Assembly (NCBI GenBank): GCA_018262855.1
Contig: JADFDO010000002.1
Coordinates: forward strand, 62,001 to 126,000
Reading direction: 5' to 3'
Length of the DNA: 64,000 nt
Source of the DNA: Methanolinea sp.
Lineage (GTDB): Archaea > Halobacteriota > Methanomicrobia > Methanomicrobiales > Methanospirillaceae
Shown: in pieces, positions 53,200 to 60,949 of the stretch
Position numbering within the stretch: position 1 is the first letter of the stretch
How the letters are laid out: each line of letters begins with the position of its first letter
Translations under genes and position numbers: made by a program
Notes under the pieces: model-generated
Databases searched by the model: none
Seen by the model: the letters and a program-made list of their open reading frames with translations, nothing else
What the model was told of the DNA's origin: nothing

Positions 53200-53811
53200 T
53201 CACTTCTTGAGCGAGTCGTCGAGGATAGCCTTCACCCTGGGCTTGAGATGCTCGCCTATGAAGTCGGCAAGGCTTTTATCCGAGAAATCATACCATGACT
53301 TCCCGCTGTCATAACTGATGATGAAACCTCCCGAGATCTCTTCGGAAGGTGTAAGGACAATCCCCTTCTTGACCGCATCCGAGAGCTTGTGAAGATAATG
53401 GCTCTCAAAGAGTTCAAGATCCTCCTTTCTTCCCAATATTTCGATCTTTCCAGCCTCGCCCTTCTCTGAACGAAGTATCATCTCAGACAGGAGCCGGGAT
53501 ATCACTTCGGGAGTGAGGGCTTTTTGGGTATCTGACATGATAATTCCCCGGAGCATGGTGTTCACTTCGTTTCTGAGCAGGAGGAGCAGATCCCTGCCAG
53601 CCTGGGTAAGCAACGCCCTCTGGCTCTCTTCCTCGCGGCGGATCCTCTCCTGGGCCGCAGCAAGAATCCTGTCTGCTTCACGTTGTGCAGTCGAGACGAT
53701 CTCTTCAGCTCTCCGGTGTGCAGCAGTCTCAATCTGACCGGCTTTCTCCTCTGCAGCCTGTATCCCCTCCTGGTTGATCTTGTCAATCAGATCCCTGATC
53801 TCTTCCGCCAA
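53200..53811 (-). CDS. Second ATPase: stator subunit E
   Basis: The 203-residue protein has an Ala/Glu-rich N-terminal coiled coil (about 1-90: EEKAGQIETAAHRRAEEIVSTAQ) and a globular C-terminal end with EISGGFIISYDSGKSWYDFSDKSL. That C-terminal motif is typical of E subunits in bacterial-type V-ATPases. It is first in the operon E-DUF2764-A-B-D-I-K; the operon has no F, H/G or classical C gene. The promoter should lie in 53812-53950. Confidence 0.88.
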   Translation of the reverse strand: MAEEIRDLIDKINQEGIQAAEEKAGQIETAAHRRAEEIVSTAQREADRILAAAQERIRREEESQRALLTQAGRDLLLLLRNEVNTMLRGIIMSDTQKALTPEVISRLLSEMILRSEKGEAGKIEILGRKEDLELFESHYLHKLSDAVKKGIVLTPSEEISGGFIISYDSGKSWYDFSDKSLADFIGEHLKPRVKAILDDSLKK

Positions 53812-54041
53812 TGCGAGCCCTCCTCACCTCTCCCTGCTCATAGCATAAGGTGCTCTATTCTTATCAACCCGCACTCTTGCACTCGGCAAAGCCGGGTATT
53901 TGACGTGGTGATAAGGATTCAGGGAAAGGTGATATTAACCTTTGTGAAAAGCCCCAAACTCCCGCATTGGTGTTCTGCTACGATGCGCGACGACAGGGTA
54001 ATAGTGGGTCATATAACTGGGAGCCTTTGTGGAAATGGAAA

Positions 54042-54067
54042 TTTATTTATAGTTCTGAAGCTATAAG
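54042..54067 (+). promoter_or_regulatory. TATA elements before the three-unit RNA
   Basis: TTTATTTATAG (54042-54052) and CTATAAGG (54061-54068) are both good TATA boxes; they predict plus-strand transcription from about 54076 or 54090, just before the repeated RNA units and with no protein gene downstream. Confidence 0.55.
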
Positions 54068-54102
54068 GGGTATGCCTCAGTGAGGAACCGACTGGGGATA
54101 CG

Positions 54103-54201
54103 TGCCAGGGTGACATGAATCCCTGTATCCAAACGGCTCAACGATACAGGGATGATCGAGACATCTCACCATGGGGCCGAACAAATGTTCAGGAAACATC
54201 C
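54103..54201 (+). repeat. Structured RNA unit 1
   Basis: Starts TGCCAGGGTGACA, has a 9-bp main stem with a 13-base loop containing AAACGGCTCAA, then ATGATCGAGACATC, ATGGGGCCG, and ATGTTCAGGAAACAT (54185-54199). Confidence 0.6.
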
Positions 54202-54303
54202 TGCCACGATGGCATGAATCCATGGCCCAGAACGGCGAAAAAGGCCATGGGTGATCGAGACATCCCATCGATGGGGCCGGTGAGGTATGTTCAAGGAACA
54301 TGA
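54202..54303 (+). repeat. Structured RNA unit 2
   Basis: Starts with the hairpin TGCCA-CGA-TGGCA, has an 8-bp main stem with loop AGAACGGCGAAAAA, then GTGATCGAGACATC, CCCATCGATGGGG and a perfect ATGTTC-AAG-GAACAT hairpin (54287-54301). It is the most regular of the three. Confidence 0.6.
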
Positions 54304-54402
54304 TGCCGGGATACCAGCAACATGCATCTCAAAACGGCGAAAGAGATGCAGGTAACAAAGACGTGCTATCCTGGGGCCGAGCATGTGTGTCCGTCATGAT
54401 CC
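54304..54402 (+). repeat. Structured RNA unit 3
   Basis: Starts TGCCGGGATACCAGCA, has an 8-bp main stem with loop AAAACGGCGAAA, then GGTAACAAAGACGTGC and CTGGGGCCG. It is the most diverged unit and its last hairpin is weak (CATG/CATG). Confidence 0.5.
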
Positions 54403-54434
54403 TCACGGGGCACATTGTGAGAAAGCCTTTTTTT
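54402..54434 (+). terminator. Hairpin and T-tract after the three-unit RNA
   Basis: CTCAC (54402-54406) pairs with GTGAG (54417-54421), followed by AAAGCC and seven T (54428-54434). It closes the candidate RNA transcription unit. Confidence 0.5.
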
Positions 54435-54550
54435 CTCCCGCATATTTTCCCCAATTCACGGACACCATCCGGATTACTATATACAGCTGCTCCACTGCTG
54501 GAAATGGATTTTATAAAAGAGTGATACGTGGCATCAACAGGAGGCTTCAA

Positions 54551-54570
54551 CCCTGCCCAGCAGGGCAGGG
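54551..54570. other. Strong 8-bp hairpin downstream of a TATA box
   Basis: CCCTGCCC-AGCA-GGGCAGGG is a perfect stem. TTTTATAAAAG at about 54511-54521 lies about 25-35 bases upstream, so a short transcript may begin here. The rest of 54435-54936 shows no credible gene; the 81-codon frame at 54661 lacks family similarity. Confidence 0.35.
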
Positions 54571-54936
54571 TATCCACCATGGATTGGAACGTTCAGTCGG
54601 TGATTTAGTTGGACACTAATACACCTGCAATATCATTAAAAGCAATCATAATTAAATCTTTTGGAATCATCAGAGCCTTTGCAACTGCCTTTTTATGAAA
54701 AAAAGGCCGCAATATGCATGGGTAAGCAGTTGGGGACATGGTATGCCGAACCTGCGGCCGCGATGATCAGTGCACCTGGAGAGGAGCATGGAACTAAGAG
54801 AGCGGGGGGGAGCTATCAGGGAGCACCCATTGCTCATTCAGCGTCTCATTCAATCCCGGAAACCCTCTTTCCAGTACCTGATTGCAGCATTTTCGTCAGT
54901 TTATGAAGAATCCCCCGGCAAAACATAACCGGTTCA

Positions 54937-55566
54937 TCAGGGTCTTTTCAGTGAACGAAGTCCATCCCTGAATTCATCCATGTACTCCTGCATGGAGAGG
55001 GATCCTTCGGGGAAAGGGCAATCGGGATCCCTCATGCGGTCGATGGTGGGTTTTGTGGGAAGCAGAAGATCCAGTGAGATCCCGCTCCTCGAACATGCAC
55101 GGATCATCGCCTCCCTGAAGATTCCGATACAGTATGCGGTTCTCTTCCTGTACAGATTTTTCGTTTTTTTAAGGTATCCCTCAAGGCGATACGTCTCAAT
55201 CTCAAGAAAATCTTCGAGAACCACCGGATCGGTGCATTTCCCTATCATGTAGTGATAGTGAGCGTAGGGGTACATCAGTTCAAGCTCTGCAGGGACTGTG
55301 CCGCACGTCCCAAAGACGACAAGGTGATATTCCGTCTCTGTGAATACCTCGCCAATCATCCTCCGGAAGAGCCGGTGGCTCGGGCTGCTGCTGTAGGGTT
55401 TTCTGAGCGCACACGGGATGAAGATAGCCAGTTCCCGGGAAGGTATGGTGTACGAGTCAAGAATGAAACGGTATGCCTCCTCGAACACGGGATTGTAGAA
55501 GGGCGGATCAGAGTGTATGACTGCGGGATCCATCTCCCGTCTGCGTGATCCTGCAACGCGTGTCAT
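54937..55566 (-). CDS. DUF5591 protein related to archaeosine synthase
   Basis: The 209-residue protein contains IFIPCALRKPYSSSPSHRLFRRMI near residue 50, similar to the PC..KPYS.S.SH motif of the ArcS core (DUF5591), and VVFGTCGTVPAELELMYPYAHYHYMIG. ArcS converts preQ0 in tRNA towards archaeosine with lysine. This protein is far shorter than full ArcS (over 500 residues) and lacks the TGT-like and PUA parts, so it may be a split form or a relative with another role. ATG 55566 is used; ATG 55533 (MDPAVIHSDPPFY) is possible. Confidence 0.65.
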   Translation of the reverse strand: MTRVAGSRRREMDPAVIHSDPPFYNPVFEEAYRFILDSYTIPSRELAIFIPCALRKPYSSSPSHRLFRRMIGEVFTETEYHLVVFGTCGTVPAELELMYPYAHYHYMIGKCTDPVVLEDFLEIETYRLEGYLKKTKNLYRKRTAYCIGIFREAMIRACSRSGISLDLLLPTKPTIDRMRDPDCPFPEGSLSMQEYMDEFRDGLRSLKRP

Positions 55567-55670
55567 GATATTGTGGATTGAAATGAATCAGGCTGTGTCC
55601 CATGGGGTGAAGAGCAGGGGGACGGAAGTCTTATTCTTGCGACTGCGACTCACTCCACAGCCGATCCCTG

Positions 55671-56039
55671 CTACTGGTTTTTGATAAATCCTTTCTGGAT
55701 GAGATCGGACAGCCAGTTGTCCAGGAAGCTGGAGAGCTCGTTTTTGGCTTTCAGATCGACTTTTCCGGGTGCAGGATACACCACTCGCCGCTCTTCAAGG
55801 ACCTGGAATGTAAGGGGTTCTGCGGTCTTATTCTGGTGATCGACCCGGATCTCCATGTCCGGATCAGCATACATCACCCCATCTTCCATGGGATTCTGGG
55901 ACAGTGCAAAGATATCATCCGAGAGCCGGTCGATACAGAGCGGAACATGGGGTGGTTTCTCGATCACCACGTACTGGCGGACCTCAAACACGCCTATTTT
56001 TGCCATTTTCTCGTATATTGAATGGTATACATCCTGCAT
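55671..56039 (-). CDS. Conserved-looking hypothetical protein
   Basis: This 122-residue soluble protein starts MQDVYHSIYEKMAKIGVFEVRQYVVIEKPP; central beta-rich stretches (MYADPDMEIRVDHQNKTAEPLTFQVLEERRVVYPAPG) precede a helical end (LSSFLDNWLSDLIQKGF). I do not recognise the family. Composition and codon pattern are normal for the window. It stands alone on the minus strand, divergent from nothing nearby. Confidence 0.75.
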   Translation of the reverse strand: MQDVYHSIYEKMAKIGVFEVRQYVVIEKPPHVPLCIDRLSDDIFALSQNPMEDGVMYADPDMEIRVDHQNKTAEPLTFQVLEERRVVYPAPGKVDLKAKNELSSFLDNWLSDLIQKGFIKNQ

Positions 56040-56188
56040 GGTCTACCTATCCTCTCATCCAGTAATTGAGAGAAGTGGCTTGATAAAGATTGTCCAGTAT
56101 GTGATTCTCACACCGGGGTGATTGTATCCAAAATTGTTCAGGTTTATCCGCCAGGGTTGCCACAATCGGAGAGTCCCGGAATGCATCA

Positions 56189-56752
56189 TCAGAGCAGGGC
56201 CATGTGCTCAAGGAGGATCTTCAACCCGATACCGATGAGGATTGCTCCCCCCAGTATCTCGAAATTCTTGCCAAACCGCTCGCTCATAAAACCGCCAAGC
56301 ATGGCCCCGGAACATGCAAACAGGAAGGAGATGACTCCTGCCACGAGCGCGACCAGAAGGATATTGCCTGCGAGCAACCCCAGCGATAATCCCACCCCGA
56401 GTGAATCGATACTCGTCGCTGTGGCAAGGATCAGGATGCTGGAGAGTGAAAAGTAATCCCGTTTTTCGCGGTCAGGATCCGCCCGTATACCCTCGTAGAT
56501 CATCTTCGCACCGATAAGGGCAAGAATAATAAACGCGATCCAGTGGTCTATACCTGAAATCGCCCCGATGAGGGTTGATCCAGCCCCCCACCCGAGAAGC
56601 ATCATTCCTGCCTGGAAAACTCCAAAGGAGATGCCAAGAATCACGGCAAGGCGAATCTTTTGTGAGGGATTTGAGGTAGCCGCCGCCAGTGACACGGCGA
56701 GGCAGTCCATGGCAAGTGAAATGCCTATAAGGATGATGAGAAGAAGATCCAT
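56189..56752 (-). CDS. mntP: MntP-family manganese efflux pump
   Basis: The 187-residue protein has six helices in two homologous halves. The conserved Asp residues lie in GISLAMDCLAVSLAAA and ATATSIDSLGVGLSLG, the metal-path motifs of MntP. It exports Mn2+ in bacteria; archaeal members are assumed to do likewise. Length matches (about 185-190). The symbol is by family only. No Mn riboswitch is seen in the short upstream region. Confidence 0.85.
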   Translation of the reverse strand: MDLLLIILIGISLAMDCLAVSLAAATSNPSQKIRLAVILGISFGVFQAGMMLLGWGAGSTLIGAISGIDHWIAFIILALIGAKMIYEGIRADPDREKRDYFSLSSILILATATSIDSLGVGLSLGLLAGNILLVALVAGVISFLFACSGAMLGGFMSERFGKNFEILGGAILIGIGLKILLEHMALL

Positions 56753-56984
56753 TCGTCATTCATTATGGAGAGTGCACGCTATAAAAAAGGAGATGGCAAT
56801 GCCGGTATCCGCCATGAGGATTGTTCTGCACCATACGATACCCTGCTGGTGAAGGGATTGGGAGATACACAAATGCCCTTGCATTTTTTTCGAGATCCGT
56901 GCTTCATTCTCCGACATCGCAGGTTATTCAGGAGAACCAGTTGGATATATACCCATTATAAGCACAGCTTGGGCAATCCTGATC

Positions 56985-57215
56985 ATGAAAATGAGGGCAT
57001 TCTGCATATTCGCAGTACTGCTGGCACTTGTATTGATTATCAGCCCGGCGGTTGCTGCACCTGATAGTACCCAACTCCAGGGAATCAAGTCTCCCAGAAT
57101 GAAAATTTTTACCCCGCACGCGGATGAAAAAACACCCAACACCGCACTTCTCACTGCAGTGGTGGCCAGGGCCTATGGATCTCACTACAATGGGTACATC
57201 CGGTGCTTCCTCTGA
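56985..57215 (+). CDS. Small exported protein, unknown
   Basis: The 76-residue protein has a clear signal peptide (MRAFCIFAVLLALVLIISPAVAA, cut near residue 25) and a short mature part of about 51 residues (TPHADEKTPNTALLTAVVARAYGSHYNGYIRCFL). GGATATATACCC and CATTATAAGC just upstream are TATA-like. ATG 56985 or 56991 may start it. There is no family I know; the signal peptide is the main evidence for a real gene. Confidence 0.55.
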   Translation: MKMRAFCIFAVLLALVLIISPAVAAPDSTQLQGIKSPRMKIFTPHADEKTPNTALLTAVVARAYGSHYNGYIRCFL

Positions 57216-57412
57216 AGAATACCTGATATTATTTTTCAATCTGGTGAGCTGTAATTCCCGGAATCACACCCGGGCAAGACCGTAGATACTCTGAGTTCGC
57301 GTGGGATTCGTGGTCGCGGTCAGCATGGTATACCAATGCTTCCCCGAACTGATTTTTTAGGTTCAAAAGACGGTTGTTTCGGGCTTCTTTTTCCTCTCGC
57401 ACCATTGCACAA

Positions 57413-57444
57413 CTGTTATAGCATGGGATAACTCCATGTTACAG
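57413..57444. promoter_or_regulatory. Imperfect inverted repeat before the acyl-CoA ligase gene
   Basis: CTGTTATAGCATGG and CCATGTTACAG form an interrupted inverted repeat around a TATA-like TGTTATAG, 20 bases before the start at 57464. It could be an operator. The region 57216-57412 has no gene. Confidence 0.3.
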
Positions 57445-57463
57445 AGTAGCATGGTACGGAGGG

Positions 57464-59380
57464 GTGGGCATTCAGCATACCGGGTATGATGAGGTGTATA
57501 TCCGGTCGCTCCGGGAACCGGAGATCTTTTGGGGAGACGCGGCAGCACTTGTTTCATGGATACGGCGGTATGATCGGGTCCTCGATACCTCCCGCTTGCC
57601 CTTCACCCGGTGGTTCCCCGGGGGGATACTCAACACCTGTTACAACGCTCTTGACAGGCATGTTGAGCAGGGGAACGGGGACCGCGTTGCCCTGATTTAT
57701 GACAGCCCTGTGACTGAAACGATCAGGAAATATCGCTACTCAGAGCTCCTTCACCTTGTTGCCAGGTGTGCCGGGGGGTTGCAGAGACTCGGGGTAGAGA
57801 AAGGAGACAGGGTTGTCATCTATATGCCCATGATCCCGGAGGCGGTCATCTCCATGCTCGCCTGTGCAAGGATCGGGGCTGTCCATTCTGTGGTGTTCGG
57901 TGGCTTTGCACCCAGGGAGCTCGCTTCACGGATTCGGGACGCCAGGCCAAAAGCCGTGCTCATCGCATCGTGCGGGATAGAAGTGAACCGTGTCATCCCG
58001 TACAAGCCGCTCATCGATGAGGCGATCTCGATTGCCGGGATCCAGGTTGACCACTGCGTGATCGTCCAGCGACCCCAGCACCGGGCAGAACTTACAAAGA
58101 AGAGGGACAGGGAGTGGGGGGGTTTCATGGATACCGCACCGGCTGCGGAATGTGTCCCGCTGCAGGCAACGGATCCCCTGTATATTCTCTATACCTCGGG
58201 GACTACCGGGATCCCGAAAGGGGTTGTGCGGGATTGCGGGGGGCACCTGGTCGCACTTCTCTGGAGCATGAAGAATATCTATGGCATGACACCCGGTGAG
58301 ACCTTCTGGGCGGCATCTGATGTCGGGTGGGTTGTCGGGCACTCCTACATCACCTATGCTCCCCTCGCGTTCGGATGCACGAGTATCCTCTATGAGGGAA
58401 AGTCTGTCGGGACCCCCGATCCCGGGGCGTTCTGGAGGGTCGCTTCGGAGCACCGTGTGAATGTGCTCTTCTGTGCACCCACGGCATTGAGGGCAATAAA
58501 ACGGGAGGATCCGGGCGGGACCTTCATGAAGAAGTATGACCTCTCCATGCTCCGGACCCTCTTCCTGGCCGGAGAACGGTGCGATCCCGATACCCTTGAT
58601 TGGGCAAAGTCGCGGCTCTCGATCCCGGTTATCGATCACTGGTGGCAGACAGAGACCGGATGGGCGATCGGTGCCAACCCGGTGGGGATCTCCATGTTCC
58701 CTGTCAAACCGGGTTCATGCACGAGAGCCATGCCCGGCTACGATATTCACGTGCTGGACGACAAAGGTGCGGAGGTCCCGCCGGGCGTAACAGGGAATAT
58801 CGTGATCCGCCTTCCGCTCCCTCCCGGATGTTTCACGACACTCTGGCAGAAGGACGAAGAGTGTGTCAGGACCTACTACTCTGCATATCCCGGGTACTAC
58901 ATCACCGGGGACGCCGGATATATCGACCGTGATCACTACCTCTGGATCATGGGGAGGACCGATGACATCATCAATACCGCAGGCCACCGGCTCTCCACGG
59001 GAGCCATGGAGGAGGTGCTGGCGTCCCACCCCGACGTAGCGGAGTGTGCGGTCACCGGAGTGGCCGACGAAGTGAAGGGAGAGATCCCGATAGGGTTCGT
59101 GGTCCTGAAGGCAGGCGTGCAGCGGGAGAACGGAGATCTCGTCCGTGAGCTCGTTCAGCTGGTGAGGGAACGGATCGGGCCTATCGCATCGTTCAAGGTG
59201 GTGGTGGTGGTGAGCCGGCTCCCCAAGACACGGTCCGGGAAGATCCTGCGGGGAGTGATGAAGAAGATCGCGGATGGTGATCGGTATTCAGTTCCTCCGA
59301 CGATCGAGGATCCCGCGGTGCTCACTGAAGTTGCAGAGAGCCTCCGGGGGATAGGGTATCCTAAGGCAGTAAACCATTGA
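57464..59380 (+). CDS. Acyl-CoA synthetase, PrpE/Acs type (AMP-forming)
   Basis: The 638-residue adenylating enzyme has the P-loop-like YTSGTTGIPKGV, DVGWVVGHSYITYAPL, WWQTETGW, TGDAGYIDRDHYLWIMGRTDDIINTAGHRLSTG and the catalytic Lys in RSGKILRG. The VVGHSYI..APL segment is closer to propionyl-CoA synthetase PrpE than to Acs. It activates a short fatty acid with ATP and CoA. The start GTG 57464 is close to GGAGG; it is followed after 123 bases by the hydantoinase-like gene. Confidence 0.9.
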   Translation: MGIQHTGYDEVYIRSLREPEIFWGDAAALVSWIRRYDRVLDTSRLPFTRWFPGGILNTCYNALDRHVEQGNGDRVALIYDSPVTETIRKYRYSELLHLVARCAGGLQRLGVEKGDRVVIYMPMIPEAVISMLACARIGAVHSVVFGGFAPRELASRIRDARPKAVLIASCGIEVNRVIPYKPLIDEAISIAGIQVDHCVIVQRPQHRAELTKKRDREWGGFMDTAPAAECVPLQATDPLYILYTSGTTGIPKGVVRDCGGHLVALLWSMKNIYGMTPGETFWAASDVGWVVGHSYITYAPLAFGCTSILYEGKSVGTPDPGAFWRVASEHRVNVLFCAPTALRAIKREDPGGTFMKKYDLSMLRTLFLAGERCDPDTLDWAKSRLSIPVIDHWWQTETGWAIGANPVGISMFPVKPGSCTRAMPGYDIHVLDDKGAEVPPGVTGNIVIRLPLPPGCFTTLWQKDEECVRTYYSAYPGYYITGDAGYIDRDHYLWIMGRTDDIINTAGHRLSTGAMEEVLASHPDVAECAVTGVADEVKGEIPIGFVVLKAGVQRENGDLVRELVQLVRERIGPIASFKVVVVVSRLPKTRSGKILRGVMKKIADGDRYSVPPTIEDPAVLTEVAESLRGIGYPKAVNH

Positions 59381-59503
59381 GTATAATCCCGGGGAAGTGA
59401 TATCTGCGAGTGTTGCCTGGCTGGGATACCACAGTGCCACGATGCTACCGGAGGATTTTTTTCATACCCTGACGGAACACCTGTTCACGGGGGCTACGCG
59501 GGA

Positions 59504-60949
59504 ATGCTCATAGGAATGGATGTAGGCGGCACGAATACCGACATTGCGATGGTGGGGGAGGAGGTCGCCTCTGAGAAGATCTCCAATGCCAGGGGAATGC
59601 GGGAAGCACTTCGCACGATCCGGGCTCCCGGGAGGCTTGCTGTCAGTACCTCGACACCCCTCAACAGGGTGCTCGCCGGGCAACCCGTTGCAGTCCAGAC
59701 CATCCTTGTACCCGGGCCGGGCCTGTTCTGGCCGGGTGGAGTGAAGGGGGCTGTCAATCACTGCGGGGATCTCGTGGAGTGTATCGATCCAGGCGAGATT
59801 GCCGGGATATTATCCCGGGAGCACGGCGATGCGCTTGCAATCGCAGGCAAATTCTCTGTCCGGAACCCTGCACTTGAGAAGGAGGTTGCAGCCCTCGCAC
59901 TGGAGTATTATGCAGAGGACAGGATCGCACAGAGCTACCACCTTGCTGAACTCGGCTACCCGGGAAGGATCGCCACAACCCGGCTCAATGCCTCGATGAA
60001 AGAGACCGTCACTCATCTTGCAGGTGAGATCGCCGCAGGGCGGGGTGATTTTCTCTTCTTCAAGGGGGATGGTGGCCTGATCCCACCGGATTATGCAGTC
60101 AACAACCCCTCGGTCCTTGCCCATTCCAGTGCAGCTGCGGTTGCGCTCGGGGCATATTATCTCACGGGTATTACAGACTGCACAGTGGTTGATATCGGTG
60201 GAACCACGACTGACCTCGTCCCGCTCGAGAGAGGGATTCCCATGATGGATTTCCTCACCTTCCACGGGGAGAGGACCGTGACCCGGGCGGTCGTTGCGGA
60301 GTCACTCCCCTTTGGGGGAGATTCCCTTGTCGAAGAGGGCCTTATCCCGCGAAGGCTCGGGGACGCCCTCGCATTCGGAGGAAGCCACCCGACACTCACG
60401 GATGCCCTGAACGTGGCCGGGGAAGAGATAGGGGATGCAGACGCTTCAAGGAGGCTTTCCAGGGAGGATGCAGTCCGTGCCGTTGCGGACTATCTCGATC
60501 GGGTATCCAGCGCCGTTTCATCGCTGAATGCCCGGCACCTTGTGGGTGCAGGGTACCTCGCACCATTCCTGGTCCCAGAGATCGCCAGGCGTTCCGGGGC
60601 CCGGTATACGATACCCCCACACTGGGACTGCGCAAATGCCGTGGGGGTTGCAGTCTCGAGGGTGAGTCTCACCCTGCATGCCAGGTTTGATTCTGGCCGT
60701 GGATGGGTTGACTTGAATGGCGAGCACCGGCCACTCCATACAATGGGGGATGATGACGCGATCCTGGAGATGTGCAGGGAAGAAGTGAGGAGAAGGGCGA
60801 TTGCAGCAGGTGCCCATCCAGGTGATGTGAAAGATGTCGAAGTCCTCCATTTCAATTCCTTTGACGTCGTCCGCAGTGCATACAGGAGCGCCCGTATCGC
60901 GGACGTGGTGGTCCAGGTCGCACCCGGGATCAGCGTGGAGGCACGATGA
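59504..60949 (+). CDS. Hydantoinase/oxoprolinase family protein (HyuA-like)
   Basis: This 481-residue sugar-kinase-fold protein has MLIGMDVGGTNTDIAMV (phosphate loop 1), STSTPLNRVLAG, NNPSVLAHSSAAAVALGA and DIGGTTTDLVPLERG (second nucleotide loop). Family members cleave amide rings in hydantoins or 5-oxoproline with ATP. It is shorter than HyuA (about 650-700). The stop overlaps the next gene by 4 bases, so it works with the deacetylase-like protein. The substrate is unknown. Confidence 0.85.
   Translation: MLIGMDVGGTNTDIAMVGEEVASEKISNARGMREALRTIRAPGRLAVSTSTPLNRVLAGQPVAVQTILVPGPGLFWPGGVKGAVNHCGDLVECIDPGEIAGILSREHGDALAIAGKFSVRNPALEKEVAALALEYYAEDRIAQSYHLAELGYPGRIATTRLNASMKETVTHLAGEIAAGRGDFLFFKGDGGLIPPDYAVNNPSVLAHSSAAAVALGAYYLTGITDCTVVDIGGTTTDLVPLERGIPMMDFLTFHGERTVTRAVVAESLPFGGDSLVEEGLIPRRLGDALAFGGSHPTLTDALNVAGEEIGDADASRRLSREDAVRAVADYLDRVSSAVSSLNARHLVGAGYLAPFLVPEIARRSGARYTIPPHWDCANAVGVAVSRVSLTLHARFDSGRGWVDLNGEHRPLHTMGDDDAILEMCREEVRRRAIAAGAHPGDVKDVEVLHFNSFDVVRSAYRSARIADVVVQVAPGISVEAR

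Larger units (their letters stand above)
54076..54434 (+). ncRNA. Candidate non-coding RNA built of three tandem structured units
   Basis: Three units start at 54103, 54202 and 54304. Each has a main hairpin with a shared loop AACGGC(G/T)(A/C)AA but a different stem: CCCTGTATC/GATACAGGG (54121-54151), CCATGGCC/GGCCATGG (54220-54250), TGCATCTC/GAGATGCA (54323-54350). Units 1 and 2 then share TGATCGAGACATC, all three share TGGGGCCG, and ATGTTC/GAACAT hairpins follow in units 1-2. The changed stems keep pairing, which indicates selection on RNA structure. TATA boxes lie before it and a hairpin plus seven T after it. No protein reading fits. Function is unknown. Confidence 0.6.

Noticed and set aside
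54077-54384. Overlapping minus-strand frames with repeated peptides across the three-unit RNA
   Set aside because: The peptide repeats simply mirror the repeated RNA units; stems change in a way that keeps base pairing rather than amino acids, and no ribosome binding site is present.
54661-54906. 81-codon plus-strand frame
   Set aside because: No family, no signal peptide, no ribosome binding site, and atypical composition.
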